From contig WVZH01000024.1 of the NCBI GenBank assembly GCA_011772595.1, forward strand, positions 43,066 to 66,175: a stretch of DNA of 23,110 bases, read 5' to 3'. Below the pieces are notes generated by a model. The model did not search any database. It saw nothing but the letters and a program-made list of their open reading frames with translations, and had not been told where the DNA came from. The DNA is from Anaerolineales bacterium. GTDB lineage: Bacteria; Chloroflexota; Anaerolineae; Anaerolineales; E44-bin32. How positions within the stretch are numbered: the stretch's first letter is position 1; each line of letters begins with the position of its first letter. The position numbers and the translations under genes were made by a program. This document shows, one piece after another, positions 7,371 to 14,474 of this stretch.

Positions 7371-9233
7371 CTATTCCTCCATCGATGGCAATCCGGCGAG
7401 GTGGTAGGGAACGTCGATGACGATATAACCCTCACGTAAGAGTAACGCCAAACGGATGAGCCAGGCATTTTGATTGTGAAGAAGGTTTTCCCACCAACGA
7501 GCGGGGACGAAGTGGGGAAGGATGATCGTGATAACATCGTTGGGTTGACGTTCTTCTTCGAGTTGCTTGAGATAGCCTACGAGAGGGCCGATAACAGAGC
7601 GATAGGGGGAAGGGATGGCGACCAGGCGAGTGCCATCGCCCCATTTCTTCCATTTTTGGCGCACCTTCTCACCCTCTTCTTTTGAGGATTCGACGTAAAC
7701 TGCCGTAACATCAGGCGAGAGGGAGCGGGCAAATTCGAGCGCTTTGAGGACGCCCCGGTGGACGCCACCGATAGGCATCACGACCCTCGCATGACGCATG
7801 CGGTATGGTGCTCCATATTCCTCCAACGATAGCTTCGAAGCCACCTCGAGATAATGGTGCCTGATCCTCAACAGAGATGCTACGATCGCAGGGATAAGTA
7901 CCACGACGATCCATGCTCCTTGTGTGAAGCGGGTGGTAAGAATAATTAAAAAGACTGCCAGTGTCGTGAAACCGCCAATCAGGTTGATCATAGTGTTTGG
8001 CAACCAACCTGGTGATCGAAGTCGCAACCAGCGGCGAACCATGCCCAGCTGAGAAATAGTAAATGAAATAAACACACCTACCGCATACATTGGCAGGAGA
8101 CTGTGAGTGTCACCGTTAAAGGTCAAAATCAGGATAGAGGCGATTGCAGCGAGAAGTATGATTCCGTTTGAGTACACCAATCGATCGCCCAGATTTCCCA
8201 TCTGACGAGGCATGTATCCATCGCGAGCCATGAAATACGACAGGCGAGGGAAATCTGCGAAGGCAGTGTTGGCCGCAAGTAAGAGAATCAGCGCGGTGGC
8301 AATTTGAACCCCGATGTAGAGCGGACCTTCCCCGAACAGTGCACGACCAATTTGTGAAAGTACGGTCTCGGCGTGGCTGGGGGTAGCCCCGACCTGATTT
8401 GCCAGGAAAGTTATTCCGAGGAACATCGTTGTAAGGATGGCGATCATCGTGAGCAGGGTTTTCGCTGCATTGTCTGCTGCAGGGGGGCGAAAAGCCGGAA
8501 CACCGTCGCTGATAGCTTCGATCCCCGTCAACGCAGTGCAACCGGCGGAGAAGGCTCGTAAAAGCAGGAAGATCGAGATACTAGCGAAGGTGAGTTCGGA
8601 ATGTGCCGGTTGCAAGACTTCAACCTGCGGTAGGCTTCCAGCGATGAGCCAGCGAGCAAGACCGTATATGATGAGCGATAAGATACCGGCGATAAATAGA
8701 TAGGTCGGTGCGGCAAAAATTGTGGCCGATTCGCTCATACCTCGCAGATTGATGATGGTAACGATGGCCACAGCGGTCACAGCCAGTATGGCACGGTAGT
8801 GTAGTAGTCCGGGAAGCCATGATGTGATTGCAGCAACACCTGCGGAGATACTTACCGACACAGTGAGGGTATAGGAAAAAAGAAGCGAAGCGCCAGCTAC
8901 GAGCGAGATTATCGTACCCAAATTGTCTTTGGCGACGATATACGCTCCACCCCCGGCCGGATAAGCATGGATTGTTTGCTGATAAGAAATCCCAACGATG
9001 ATCAGCAAGGCTGCGATGGCAAGTGCTATGGGGATGGAGAAACCAAATGCCGCCGAACCTACCGCCACAAGGACAAACAAGATTTCCTCGGTCGCATATG
9101 CGACCGAGGAGAGCGCGTCGGAAGAAAATACCGCCAGCGCTTTAATCTTCGTGAGCTTCTCGTGCGCCAATTGAGAACTGGCAAGCGGATCGCCCAACAG
9201 GAATCGTTTTAAAGAAAAAGATCTAACACGCAT
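7371..9233 (-). CDS. KimA-like potassium importer (APC superfamily)
   Basis: A 620-residue membrane protein. The first roughly 450 residues form an APC/LeuT-fold permease with about 12 membrane helices, and the last roughly 160 a cytoplasmic domain resembling a universal-stress-protein fold (VVMPIGGVHRGVLKALEFA). From memory it resembles Bacillus subtilis KimA (YdaO) along its whole length: LTKIKALAVFSSDALSSVAY near the start, IHAYPAGGGAYIVAKDNLG, INLRGMSESATIF, FSAGCTALTGIEAISDGVPAF, and an end with RWWENLLHNQNAWLIRLALL. KimA is a high-affinity K+/H+ symporter inhibited by c-di-AMP. Homologues are often labelled generic amino-acid permeases, which is the main alternative. The adjacent RCK genes favour potassium. 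A candidate promoter lies at 9254-9282. I found no ydaO-type c-di-AMP riboswitch in the leader. Confidence 0.88.
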   Translation of the reverse strand: MRVRSFSLKRFLLGDPLASSQLAHEKLTKIKALAVFSSDALSSVAYATEEILFVLVAVGSAAFGFSIPIALAIAALLIIVGISYQQTIHAYPAGGGAYIVAKDNLGTIISLVAGASLLFSYTLTVSVSISAGVAAITSWLPGLLHYRAILAVTAVAIVTIINLRGMSESATIFAAPTYLFIAGILSLIIYGLARWLIAGSLPQVEVLQPAHSELTFASISIFLLLRAFSAGCTALTGIEAISDGVPAFRPPAADNAAKTLLTMIAILTTMFLGITFLANQVGATPSHAETVLSQIGRALFGEGPLYIGVQIATALILLLAANTAFADFPRLSYFMARDGYMPRQMGNLGDRLVYSNGIILLAAIASILILTFNGDTHSLLPMYAVGVFISFTISQLGMVRRWLRLRSPGWLPNTMINLIGGFTTLAVFLIILTTRFTQGAWIVVVLIPAIVASLLRIRHHYLEVASKLSLEEYGAPYRMRHARVVMPIGGVHRGVLKALEFARSLSPDVTAVYVESSKEEGEKVRQKWKKWGDGTRLVAIPSPYRSVIGPLVGYLKQLEEERQPNDVITIILPHFVPARWWENLLHNQNAWLIRLALLLREGYIVIDVPYHLAGLPSMEE

Positions 9234-9253
9234 GGGACTCTTATCTTACGAGC

Positions 9254-9282
9254 ATTATGACATCGGATTGAACTCTAGCCAA
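9254..9282 (-). promoter_or_regulatory. Candidate promoter for the KimA-like operon
   Basis: On the minus strand, TTGGCT (9282-9277) is followed after 17 nt by CATAAT (9259-9254). This would start transcription near 9247, about 14 nt before the ATG. Two hexamers one to two mismatches from consensus at ideal spacing make it credible but unproven. Confidence 0.5.
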
Positions 9283-9302
9283 GAGAATCATACCGTGATC
9301 GC

Positions 9303-9360
9303 CAATGATGGATTCGATAACGTATGATACCGGCTCCCATGACCATGAAATTACTCATGG
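9303..9360 (-). other. Intergenic stem-loops upstream of the KimA-like gene
   Basis: The 213-bp gap 9234-9446 holds CCATGA/TCATGG (9343-9348 with 9355-9360, 6-nt loop). It also has an imperfect long-range repeat, ATCATA paired with TATGAT around 9299-9329. Both lie upstream of the candidate promoter, so they are more likely part of the 3' end of the upstream transcript or protein-binding sites than a KimA leader. No known riboswitch pattern is recognised. Confidence 0.25.
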
Positions 9361-9446
9361 AAGAAACGGAGTCTTAATGGCGAGGAAATGCATATCTCCT
9401 ATCCTCAGTTCTCAAGTGGAATTGGGATGGCACACCTGCTGAGTGA

Positions 9447-10571
9447 TTAGTGAGATGCTACAGAGTTGTTTGGTTTGGAAACAGGTTCCCTGGGGGGGTT
9501 CACGTGAGTGGATTGGTTTTGTGTTTTTAAATGTGGATTTGGGTTGGCGGAGACAGTAGAAGGTAGAGCGGATTTTCGTGGATAGTAACCAACCCAACGT
9601 ATAGCGATGATCCCGTAAGCCATAAACAACCAAAACGTAATGCCACGGTAGGCGAGGGAGATAACAGCTGAAGCGGCAAGAGGAACCTGTAATTCGGTAA
9701 GGTACACGGTCATGGCGCCCTCTACGAAACCCACCCCAGAAGGGGTGATGGAGGCGATTGTGAACAAGTAACTCGTTGTAAACCCAGCGATTAGTGTGTC
9801 GAGATTGAGAGGGTGTCTGAACGCCATGGAGACGAGATACAGGATGACCATCATCATTGCTTTTCTGGCTAACGCAAATAAGGCGGGAAGCAGAAGATTT
9901 CCTGGTTTGCGTTGAATGTGTTGCAGGCCCTCAGAAACGTTGCGAGCGAAGGATTTCGCACGGTCGTCTTCTATCAGATTGCGTTTCATCAATGGATATA
10001 GGATCCGGTTTCCTAGCCTGATGAGCCAGAGGATGACTTTACCTAATTTCTGGTTGGATTGTATTCCCAACACGGTGAGAACGATGAGTGTCAAACCGAT
10101 GATGATGGAAAAAACTGATGCGGCAATCAACACGGTATCAAGAACACCGCGTCGATAAAGGATAACAACTCCGACCGATAGAACGAAAATAAAGCCGAGG
10201 TAATCGTAGACCAGGTAAAGGATTGCGGCGGTCGAAACTTTAGCGGCGGGTTTCTTTCGTTGGCGACCGTCAGCGATCAAGACTGCCAAGGCCCCCGCCC
10301 CGTAGCTCGGAGCTACAACGTTGACAAAGTTTGCGGCGGTCGTCAAAGGAACGAGCCGGTCTAAGTTTTCGTGGATCCCTACTAGTCGGTAGGTCGATTG
10401 TAGGGCTGCGCCGATGACGACGATCCAGATCAATCCAGCTCCTATAGCTGCTAACATCCAGCGCCAATCGCCTTGGCCTAAGACCTCCACAATCAACTGA
10501 AGCTCTTCTCGATGGGTGAATATGAAATAAACCGCAAGGCTTAGGAGGAGGGCATAAAACAGTCTGCGCAT
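9447..10571 (-). CDS. Flippase-like membrane protein (UPF0104/LPG_synthase_TM)
   Basis: A 374-residue integral membrane protein with about eight or nine hydrophobic helices, of the UPF0104/YbhN family that shares the membrane half of MprF (lysyl-phosphatidylglycerol synthase). Characteristic pieces are VPLTTAANFVNVVAPSYGAG near residue 80, the YDYLGFIF helix, and TPSGVGFVEGAM near residue 280, all typical of the family. The domain is associated with lipid flipping or transfer, but the substrate cannot be read from sequence. The soluble lysyltransferase half of MprF is absent. The last roughly 45 residues form a polar, Asn/Pro/Ser-rich tail. The start at 10571 lacks a clear Shine-Dalgarno sequence. 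It lies about 130 bp downstream of fabD on the same strand. Confidence 0.82.
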   Translation of the reverse strand: MRRLFYALLLSLAVYFIFTHREELQLIVEVLGQGDWRWMLAAIGAGLIWIVVIGAALQSTYRLVGIHENLDRLVPLTTAANFVNVVAPSYGAGALAVLIADGRQRKKPAAKVSTAAILYLVYDYLGFIFVLSVGVVILYRRGVLDTVLIAASVFSIIIGLTLIVLTVLGIQSNQKLGKVILWLIRLGNRILYPLMKRNLIEDDRAKSFARNVSEGLQHIQRKPGNLLLPALFALARKAMMMVILYLVSMAFRHPLNLDTLIAGFTTSYLFTIASITPSGVGFVEGAMTVYLTELQVPLAASAVISLAYRGITFWLFMAYGIIAIRWVGYYPRKSALPSTVSANPNPHLKTQNQSTHVNPPREPVSKPNNSVASH

Positions 10572-10701
10572 CGAGTTACCACACTCTGCTGGAAATATGC
10601 GTGAAGAAGACGATTTGTTTGTTGCTCATGGCAGATTCTTCCATCTATATACCCGCGATGTCTGATCTAATCGCCTTCCCTATTAATGGGATCGTGAGGA
10701 A

Positions 10702-11682
10702 TCAATGCATCTCATGGAACGCTGCGAGGCTTGTGGGAGCGTCGAGCGTCATTCCAGCGGCTGAGCGTTCAATTCTACGTATTAACGAGGTTAGAACATT
10801 CTTCGGACCGAGCTCGATAAAAGTTGTCACACCGGAGTCGAGCATCGAGCGAATTGATTCTGTCCAACGCACCCTCGCGGTTAGTTGAGCGCTGAGATCT
10901 GCACGCACTTCGACCGCGGAATGCAGAGGTTTAGCCTCCACATTTCCGACGATGGCAATCTGAGGATCCTGAATTTGGGTGGTTTGTAGTGCTCGATCGA
11001 AATCGTCCAACGCTGGTTTCATCAATGGCGTGTGGGAGGCTATGCTCACGGCGAGACGGACGACTTTCTTGGCACCTCTATCAAGTAAGTGCTCGCTAGC
11101 GGCTGAGAGCGCGCCCTCATCGCCGGAGATGACGACCTGACCTGGACAATTGTCGTTGGCGACCCAAACTCCACCACCACTGTTTCTGGAAACCTGTTCG
11201 CATACTTGATCTACGTCCTCGACTTCAAGACCCAGGACGGCAGCCATGCCTCCAGGTTGTCGTTCGCCAGCCGCCTTCATCGCTTTGCCACGAGCTTCGA
11301 CTAGCCGCAAGGCGTCTGGAAAAGTCAAAGCTCCTGAGGCGACAAGTGCACTGAATTCGCCCAATGAGTGCCCAGCGGTGAAAGCCGGTTCAAAATCCGG
11401 ATACTGAGCTTGGAAAGCTCTCAAAACAGCCACAGAATGTGTGAGCAGGGCTGGTTGGGTATGAAGGGTGTCATTGAGTTTCTCATCCGGGCCTTCCCAG
11501 CACAGTTTCGAGATCGAGTAGCCGAGGATGTCATCCGCTTGAGAGAACACCTGTGCGGCAGCGTGATCTTCCTCGGCAAGTGCTGCTCCCATACCGACGG
11601 TTTGAGAGCCCTGGCCGGGAAAGACGAAAGCTGTTTGTGCTGGGTTAATAGGCATGAGAATCAAAAGGCCGCGTGAAAACAC
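10702..11682 (-). CDS. fabD: Malonyl-CoA:ACP transacylase
   Basis: FabD moves malonate from CoA to acyl carrier protein, supplying fatty-acid elongation in the cytoplasm. The protein shows AFVFPGQGSQ near the start, the nucleophile motif GHSLGEFSA (Ser106 in the 326-residue form), the malonate-binding Arg in VEARGKAM (Arg131), the catalytic His in SIASHTPLM (His217) and a late IELGPKNVLTSL. Two starts compete. GTG at 11682 has AGGAGG at 5-nt spacing but lies inside a hairpin. ATG at 11655 (MPINPAQ) fits the usual FabD N-terminus better but lacks a Shine-Dalgarno. I list the longer form. It follows rpmF by 17 nt. FabF is encoded nearby on the other strand. Function is certain; the exact start is not. 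Confidence 0.96.
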   Translation of the reverse strand: MFSRGLLILMPINPAQTAFVFPGQGSQTVGMGAALAEEDHAAAQVFSQADDILGYSISKLCWEGPDEKLNDTLHTQPALLTHSVAVLRAFQAQYPDFEPAFTAGHSLGEFSALVASGALTFPDALRLVEARGKAMKAAGERQPGGMAAVLGLEVEDVDQVCEQVSRNSGGGVWVANDNCPGQVVISGDEGALSAASEHLLDRGAKKVVRLAVSIASHTPLMKPALDDFDRALQTTQIQDPQIAIVGNVEAKPLHSAVEVRADLSAQLTARVRWTESIRSMLDSGVTTFIELGPKNVLTSLIRRIERSAAGMTLDAPTSLAAFHEMH

Positions 11683-11693
11683 ACGGCCCTCCT
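11659..11693 (-). terminator. Hairpin with T-tract at the rpmF-fabD junction
   Basis: On the minus strand GGCCGTGTG, a TTTT loop, and CACGCGGCC form a 9-bp stem (one G-U pair) followed by TTTTGATTCT. This resembles an intrinsic terminator just after rpmF. It overlaps the AGGAGG and GTG that could start fabD, so it may instead act as an attenuator or mask the ribosome site. Confidence 0.55.
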
Positions 11694-11699
11694 AAGGGG

Positions 11700-11885
11700 C
11701 TAACTTCTTTCGATCTCGATGATCTCGCGCCCGGCGTAGTGACCACAATTCGGGCACACGCGATGGGGTAGGTGTTTCTCGCCACAGTTGGTGCACACGT
11801 GCAGGTGACGAGGTGAAAGGGCGTCGTGCGCCCGACGACGGTTTCGCCGACCCTTTGAGAGTTTTCGTTTTGGCAGCGGCGGCAT
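11700..11885 (-). CDS. rpmF: 50S ribosomal protein L32
   Basis: A 61-residue basic protein starting MPPLPKRKLSKGRRNRRRAH, the standard L32 N-terminus (usually MAVPKRKxSKxRRxxRR). A zinc-binding pair CTNCGEKHLPHRVCPNCG follows (four Cys, about residues 31-47), then GHYAGREI. It is a structural component of the large ribosomal subunit. The frame is open upstream to 11912, but ATG at 11885 has AGGAG eight bases before it and gives the conserved N-terminus. A near-consensus promoter lies at 11942-11969. The rpmF-fabD pairing matches the common linkage of rpmF with fatty-acid genes. Confidence 0.96.
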   Translation of the reverse strand: MPPLPKRKLSKGRRNRRRAHDALSPRHLHVCTNCGEKHLPHRVCPNCGHYAGREIIEIERS

Positions 11886-11916
11886 GGTTTCTACTCCTAG
11901 AAAAAGGCACAATACG

Positions 11917-11935
11917 GCCTGCCCAACGGGCAGGC
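11917..11935 (-). promoter_or_regulatory. 5'-terminal leader hairpin of rpmF
   Basis: GCCTGCCC/GGGCAGGC with a 3-nt loop, perfect 8-bp stem. Given the -10 box at 11942-11947, transcription would begin at or next to 11935, so the mRNA would start with this stem-loop. It may stabilise the message or regulate translation. Confidence 0.5.
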
Positions 11936-11941
11936 GGTAAC

Positions 11942-11969
11942 ATTATAGCAGGCTGGTTGTTCGTGTCAA
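11942..11969 (-). promoter_or_regulatory. Consensus sigma70 promoter for rpmF-fabD
   Basis: Minus strand: TTGACA (11969-11964), 16-nt spacer, TATAAT (11947-11942), both perfect hexamers. It is about 57 nt upstream of the rpmF start. Confidence 0.85.
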
Positions 11970-12042
11970 GATATCGTGAAACTGGGAATCATGGGTGCAT
12001 TCGTAGCCTGGCTCTTGGGTTTACTTGGTACCGGTTCGCCTT

Positions 12043-12067
12043 GCGACAACCAGGATTCGCTTGTCGC
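12043..12067 (+). promoter_or_regulatory. Operator-like inverted repeat over the moaC -35
   Basis: GCGACAA (12043-12049), 11-nt spacer, TTGTCGC (12061-12067): perfect 7-bp arms 18 bp centre to centre. The right arm coincides with the -35 hexamer (TTGTCG) of the moaC promoter, a position suited to a dimeric repressor. The regulator is unknown. Confidence 0.45.
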
Positions 12068-12090
12068 GCCAGATTTCGAGCCGGTATAAT
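12061..12090 (+). promoter_or_regulatory. Promoter of moaC, probably leaderless
   Basis: TTGTCG (12061-12066), 18-nt spacer, TATAAT (12085-12090). The moaC ATG begins at 12097, only 6 nt beyond the -10, so the transcript probably starts at or within a base or two of the start codon. Confidence 0.6.
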
Positions 12091-12096
12091 GAAGCT

Positions 12097-12579
12097 ATGA
12101 AGAAAAAAATGACCCATCTGGATATGAGTGGGCGTGCCCGTATGGTGAATGTAGGACAAAAACCAAAGAGCGAACGCTGGGCGAGGGCTCGTGGTTCGGT
12201 GATCATGGCGACCGACACGTTGGCGCTGGCTCGATCCGGGGATCTCGAGAAAGGTGATCTACGCGCGGTTGCTGAAATCGCCGGCGTCCTGGCTGCCAAA
12301 CGCACCTCAGATCTTATCCCATTATGTCATCCACTTACGCTGACGGATATAAAGGTCGAGGTCGTCTTCTCGGACGAGCTCCCCGGCGCAGATATTTCAG
12401 CGAGTGTGCATGCTACAGGTCCTACGGGTGTTGAGATGGAGGCACTAACAGCGGTGAGCGTCGCTGCTCTGACAATATACGACATGATCAAATCCGTCGA
12501 GCGGGGCGCGCGCATCACGGATATCCGTCTTGTTGAGAAGCACGGCGGCAGCAGTGGGGACATTTTGTTGGAGACTTGA
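12097..12579 (+). CDS. moaC: Cyclic pyranopterin monophosphate synthase MoaC
   Basis: MoaC converts 3',8-cyclo-7,8-dihydro-GTP (the MoaA product) to cyclic pyranopterin monophosphate, an early step of molybdenum-cofactor synthesis in the cytoplasm. The 160-residue protein carries MVNVGQKP, AAKRTSDLIPLCHPL (Lys68, Cys76-His77), GVEMEALTAVSVAALTIYDM (about 111-130) and Lys132, then LVEKHGGSSGD; the two lysines match the catalytic pair. The frame opens at 12025, but ATG at 12097 sits just after a TATAAT box and yields the normal length, so I chose it; ATG at 12109 (MTHLDMSG) is the alternative. It is the first gene of a run continuing with the MoaD-MoaE fusion 4 nt later. MoaA is not in the window. 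Confidence 0.95.
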   Translation: MKKKMTHLDMSGRARMVNVGQKPKSERWARARGSVIMATDTLALARSGDLEKGDLRAVAEIAGVLAAKRTSDLIPLCHPLTLTDIKVEVVFSDELPGADISASVHATGPTGVEMEALTAVSVAALTIYDMIKSVERGARITDIRLVEKHGGSSGDILLET

Positions 12580-12583
12580 GGCG

Positions 12584-13300
12584 ATGGTAGTGACCGTGCT
12601 TTACTTCGCTACGCTGCGTGATCGAGCAGGAGTCCGAGAAGAAAAGCTCACCTTGCCGGACGGAGCTGTCGTGACGGATCTGCTGGAGGCGGTCCAGGCA
12701 CGACATTCGCAACTTGAGCCAGCCATACCTTCTACACTTGTGTCGATCAATCGCGAATACGCTTTTGCCCACGACGCGCTGCAGGATGGAGACGAAGTGG
12801 CCCTCTTCCCTCCAGTGAGCGGCGGTGAGGACGAGGTTGGGCCAACAATTTTTAGAATAACACGCGGACCATTAGATTTGAACGCCATTCTGGAAGAAAT
12901 CATCCTTCCTTCTACCGGTGCTGCGTGTGTGTTCACTGGCGTGGTCCGCGGTCGCACGGAGCGGGAGGGTGAGCGGATAACGGAGTATCTCGAGTACGAA
13001 GCTTATGAGCCCATGGCGAAATCGAAAATGAGCCAAGTGGCAGACGAGATCCGTCAGCGATGGCCCTCCGTAGCGGGAATTGCTATCCTGCAGCGTGTCG
13101 GACGTCTTAGTCCTGGCACACCCACGGTATTAATCGCCTGCACGTCCGGTCATCGGGACTCTGGTGCGTTCGAAGCGGCTCGCTACGGGATCGATCGGCT
13201 CAAGGAAATTGTGCCCATCTGGAAGAAAGAATTTGGGCCCGAGACAGAAGAGTGGATTGTAGGGGAGTATCATCCCACGGAGGATGATCGCCAGCAATGA
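12584..13300 (+). CDS. MoaD-MoaE fusion (molybdopterin synthase)
   Basis: A 238-residue fusion of both molybdopterin synthase subunits. Residues 1-81 are a ubiquitin-like MoaD domain (VTVLYFATLRDRAGV ... DGDEVALFPPVSGG) whose terminal Gly-Gly, normally thiocarboxylated, is at residues 80-81 (12821-12826). Residues about 90-238 are MoaE (FTGVVRGRTEREGERITEYLEYEAYE, then GRLSPGTPTVLIACTSGHR, then YGIDRLKEIVPIWKKEFG with the active-site lysines). Molybdopterin synthase inserts the dithiolene sulfurs into cPMP. As the Gly-Gly is internal, cleavage after Gly81 would be needed, as described for mycobacterial MoaX. The frame opens at 12530, inside moaC, but ATG at 12584 gives the proper MoaD start. 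Its stop overlaps the next gene by ATGA. Confidence 0.94.
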   Translation: MVVTVLYFATLRDRAGVREEKLTLPDGAVVTDLLEAVQARHSQLEPAIPSTLVSINREYAFAHDALQDGDEVALFPPVSGGEDEVGPTIFRITRGPLDLNAILEEIILPSTGAACVFTGVVRGRTEREGERITEYLEYEAYEPMAKSKMSQVADEIRQRWPSVAGIAILQRVGRLSPGTPTVLIACTSGHRDSGAFEAARYGIDRLKEIVPIWKKEFGPETEEWIVGEYHPTEDDRQQ

Positions 13301-14430
13301 CGCCCGACGCTAATCAGGCCGGCCTTGGAGAATGGGGCTGGCCATTTGTTTGCACCGGATGCGAAAAACCTTATGAGGGAAAGGATATCCTTTTCTGCTG
13401 TCCGGGCTGCGGAGGGATTTACGATTTCGATTCACCGCTGGCTTATTCTCCGGTGTCAACCCGACTCCCATCCAGGCCAGGGTTGGATCGCTACCGCCTA
13501 ACCTATCCCTTACCACCCGGTGCTCCCCTTTTCGATCTTGGAGAGGGGGGAACCCCTCTCCTGGGATATACCATCGAGGACCGCCAAATCTACTTCAAGT
13601 GTGAGCATCTGAATCCTACAGGTTCCTTTAAGGATCGAGGAACCATGGTTTTGGTGAGTGCACTCCATGCAGCAGGTGTTTCACAAGCGGTGGAGGATTC
13701 TTCGGGCAATGCTGGAGCTTCCTTTGCTGCATATGCTGCGCGTGCCGGGATCACGGCGCGTATATACGTGCCTGCGTACGCCTCCGGACCTAAAAGATCC
13801 CAGATCGAAGCCTACGGTGCGGAGGTCGTATCAGTACCGGGGCCTCGTTCTGCTGCCACGGACGCGGTGCGACAAGCGGCTGATGGCGGGGAGGTATACG
13901 CTAGCCACGCACACCTACCGCATAGCCTGGCAGGTATGGCCACGGTGGCGTTCGAAATCGTCGAGCAACTTGGAAGCTCGCCGGGAGCGGTGATTATGCC
14001 TGTAGGTCAAGGGACATTGTTTCTTGGAGCGTATCGCGGTTTTCAGGCGCTGATTTTCGCTGGAATTATCGATCGTGTCCCACAAATGGTAGCTGTTCAA
14101 GCCAAGGCGTGCGCGCCGCTATGGGCGGTCTTTACGGGTGGTATGACAGGTTTGGAACGGGTGAGTGAGGGGGATACCATCGCCGAGGGAATACGGATAT
14201 CGCATCCCCTCCGCGGCGATGCTATATTGGCGGCGATAGAGGAGTCCGGAGGGAAGGTTGTCGTCGTAGACGAAGACGCGATCCTTGCCGGGCGCGACGC
14301 GCTAAGCCATTTAGGGTTGTACGTAGAGCCAACATCTGCTGTTGTTTGGCCAGCTTTACATTCTGTGCTAGGAGTACTTCCGAATCCGGTTGTAGCAATA
14401 TTGACTGGCATCGGTTTTAAGTCAGTCTAA
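13297..14430 (+). CDS. Threonine-synthase-like PLP enzyme
   Basis: A 377-residue fold-type II PLP enzyme. An N-terminal zinc-ribbon-like segment (C19-x2-C22 and CC34-35-x2-C38) precedes the catalytic domain, as in many bacterial threonine synthases of the ThrC class. The PLP lysine is in NPTGSFKDRG (Lys112), with DSSGNAGASFAAYAARAG near 133-150 binding substrate and cofactor phosphate, and a glycine loop PVGQGTLFLG near 236. Threonine synthase makes threonine from O-phosphohomoserine, but paralogues exist (cysteate synthase, diaminopropionate-type enzymes), so the substrate is not secure. Its ATG overlaps the MoaE stop (ATGA), so it is translationally coupled to molybdopterin genes rather than to thrB or hom, which is unusual. 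The fabF gene follows 44 nt later. Confidence 0.85.
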   Translation: MTPDANQAGLGEWGWPFVCTGCEKPYEGKDILFCCPGCGGIYDFDSPLAYSPVSTRLPSRPGLDRYRLTYPLPPGAPLFDLGEGGTPLLGYTIEDRQIYFKCEHLNPTGSFKDRGTMVLVSALHAAGVSQAVEDSSGNAGASFAAYAARAGITARIYVPAYASGPKRSQIEAYGAEVVSVPGPRSAATDAVRQAADGGEVYASHAHLPHSLAGMATVAFEIVEQLGSSPGAVIMPVGQGTLFLGAYRGFQALIFAGIIDRVPQMVAVQAKACAPLWAVFTGGMTGLERVSEGDTIAEGIRISHPLRGDAILAAIEESGGKVVVVDEDAILAGRDALSHLGLYVEPTSAVVWPALHSVLGVLPNPVVAILTGIGFKSV

Positions 14431-14474
14431 TCAGAAGACCTCACCTGGTCGGCGAGTGGGAAGCGGAGGGGAGC

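Noticed and set aside
9234..9446. A c-di-AMP (ydaO-type) riboswitch expected upstream of a KimA gene
   Set aside because: The gap is only 213 bp and shows none of the conserved ydaO core motifs that I can recognise; the candidate promoter is only about 20 bp from the start codon.
11970..12096. A molybdenum-cofactor riboswitch upstream of moaC
   Set aside because: The promoter -10 box is 6 nt from the ATG, leaving no room for a leader RNA.
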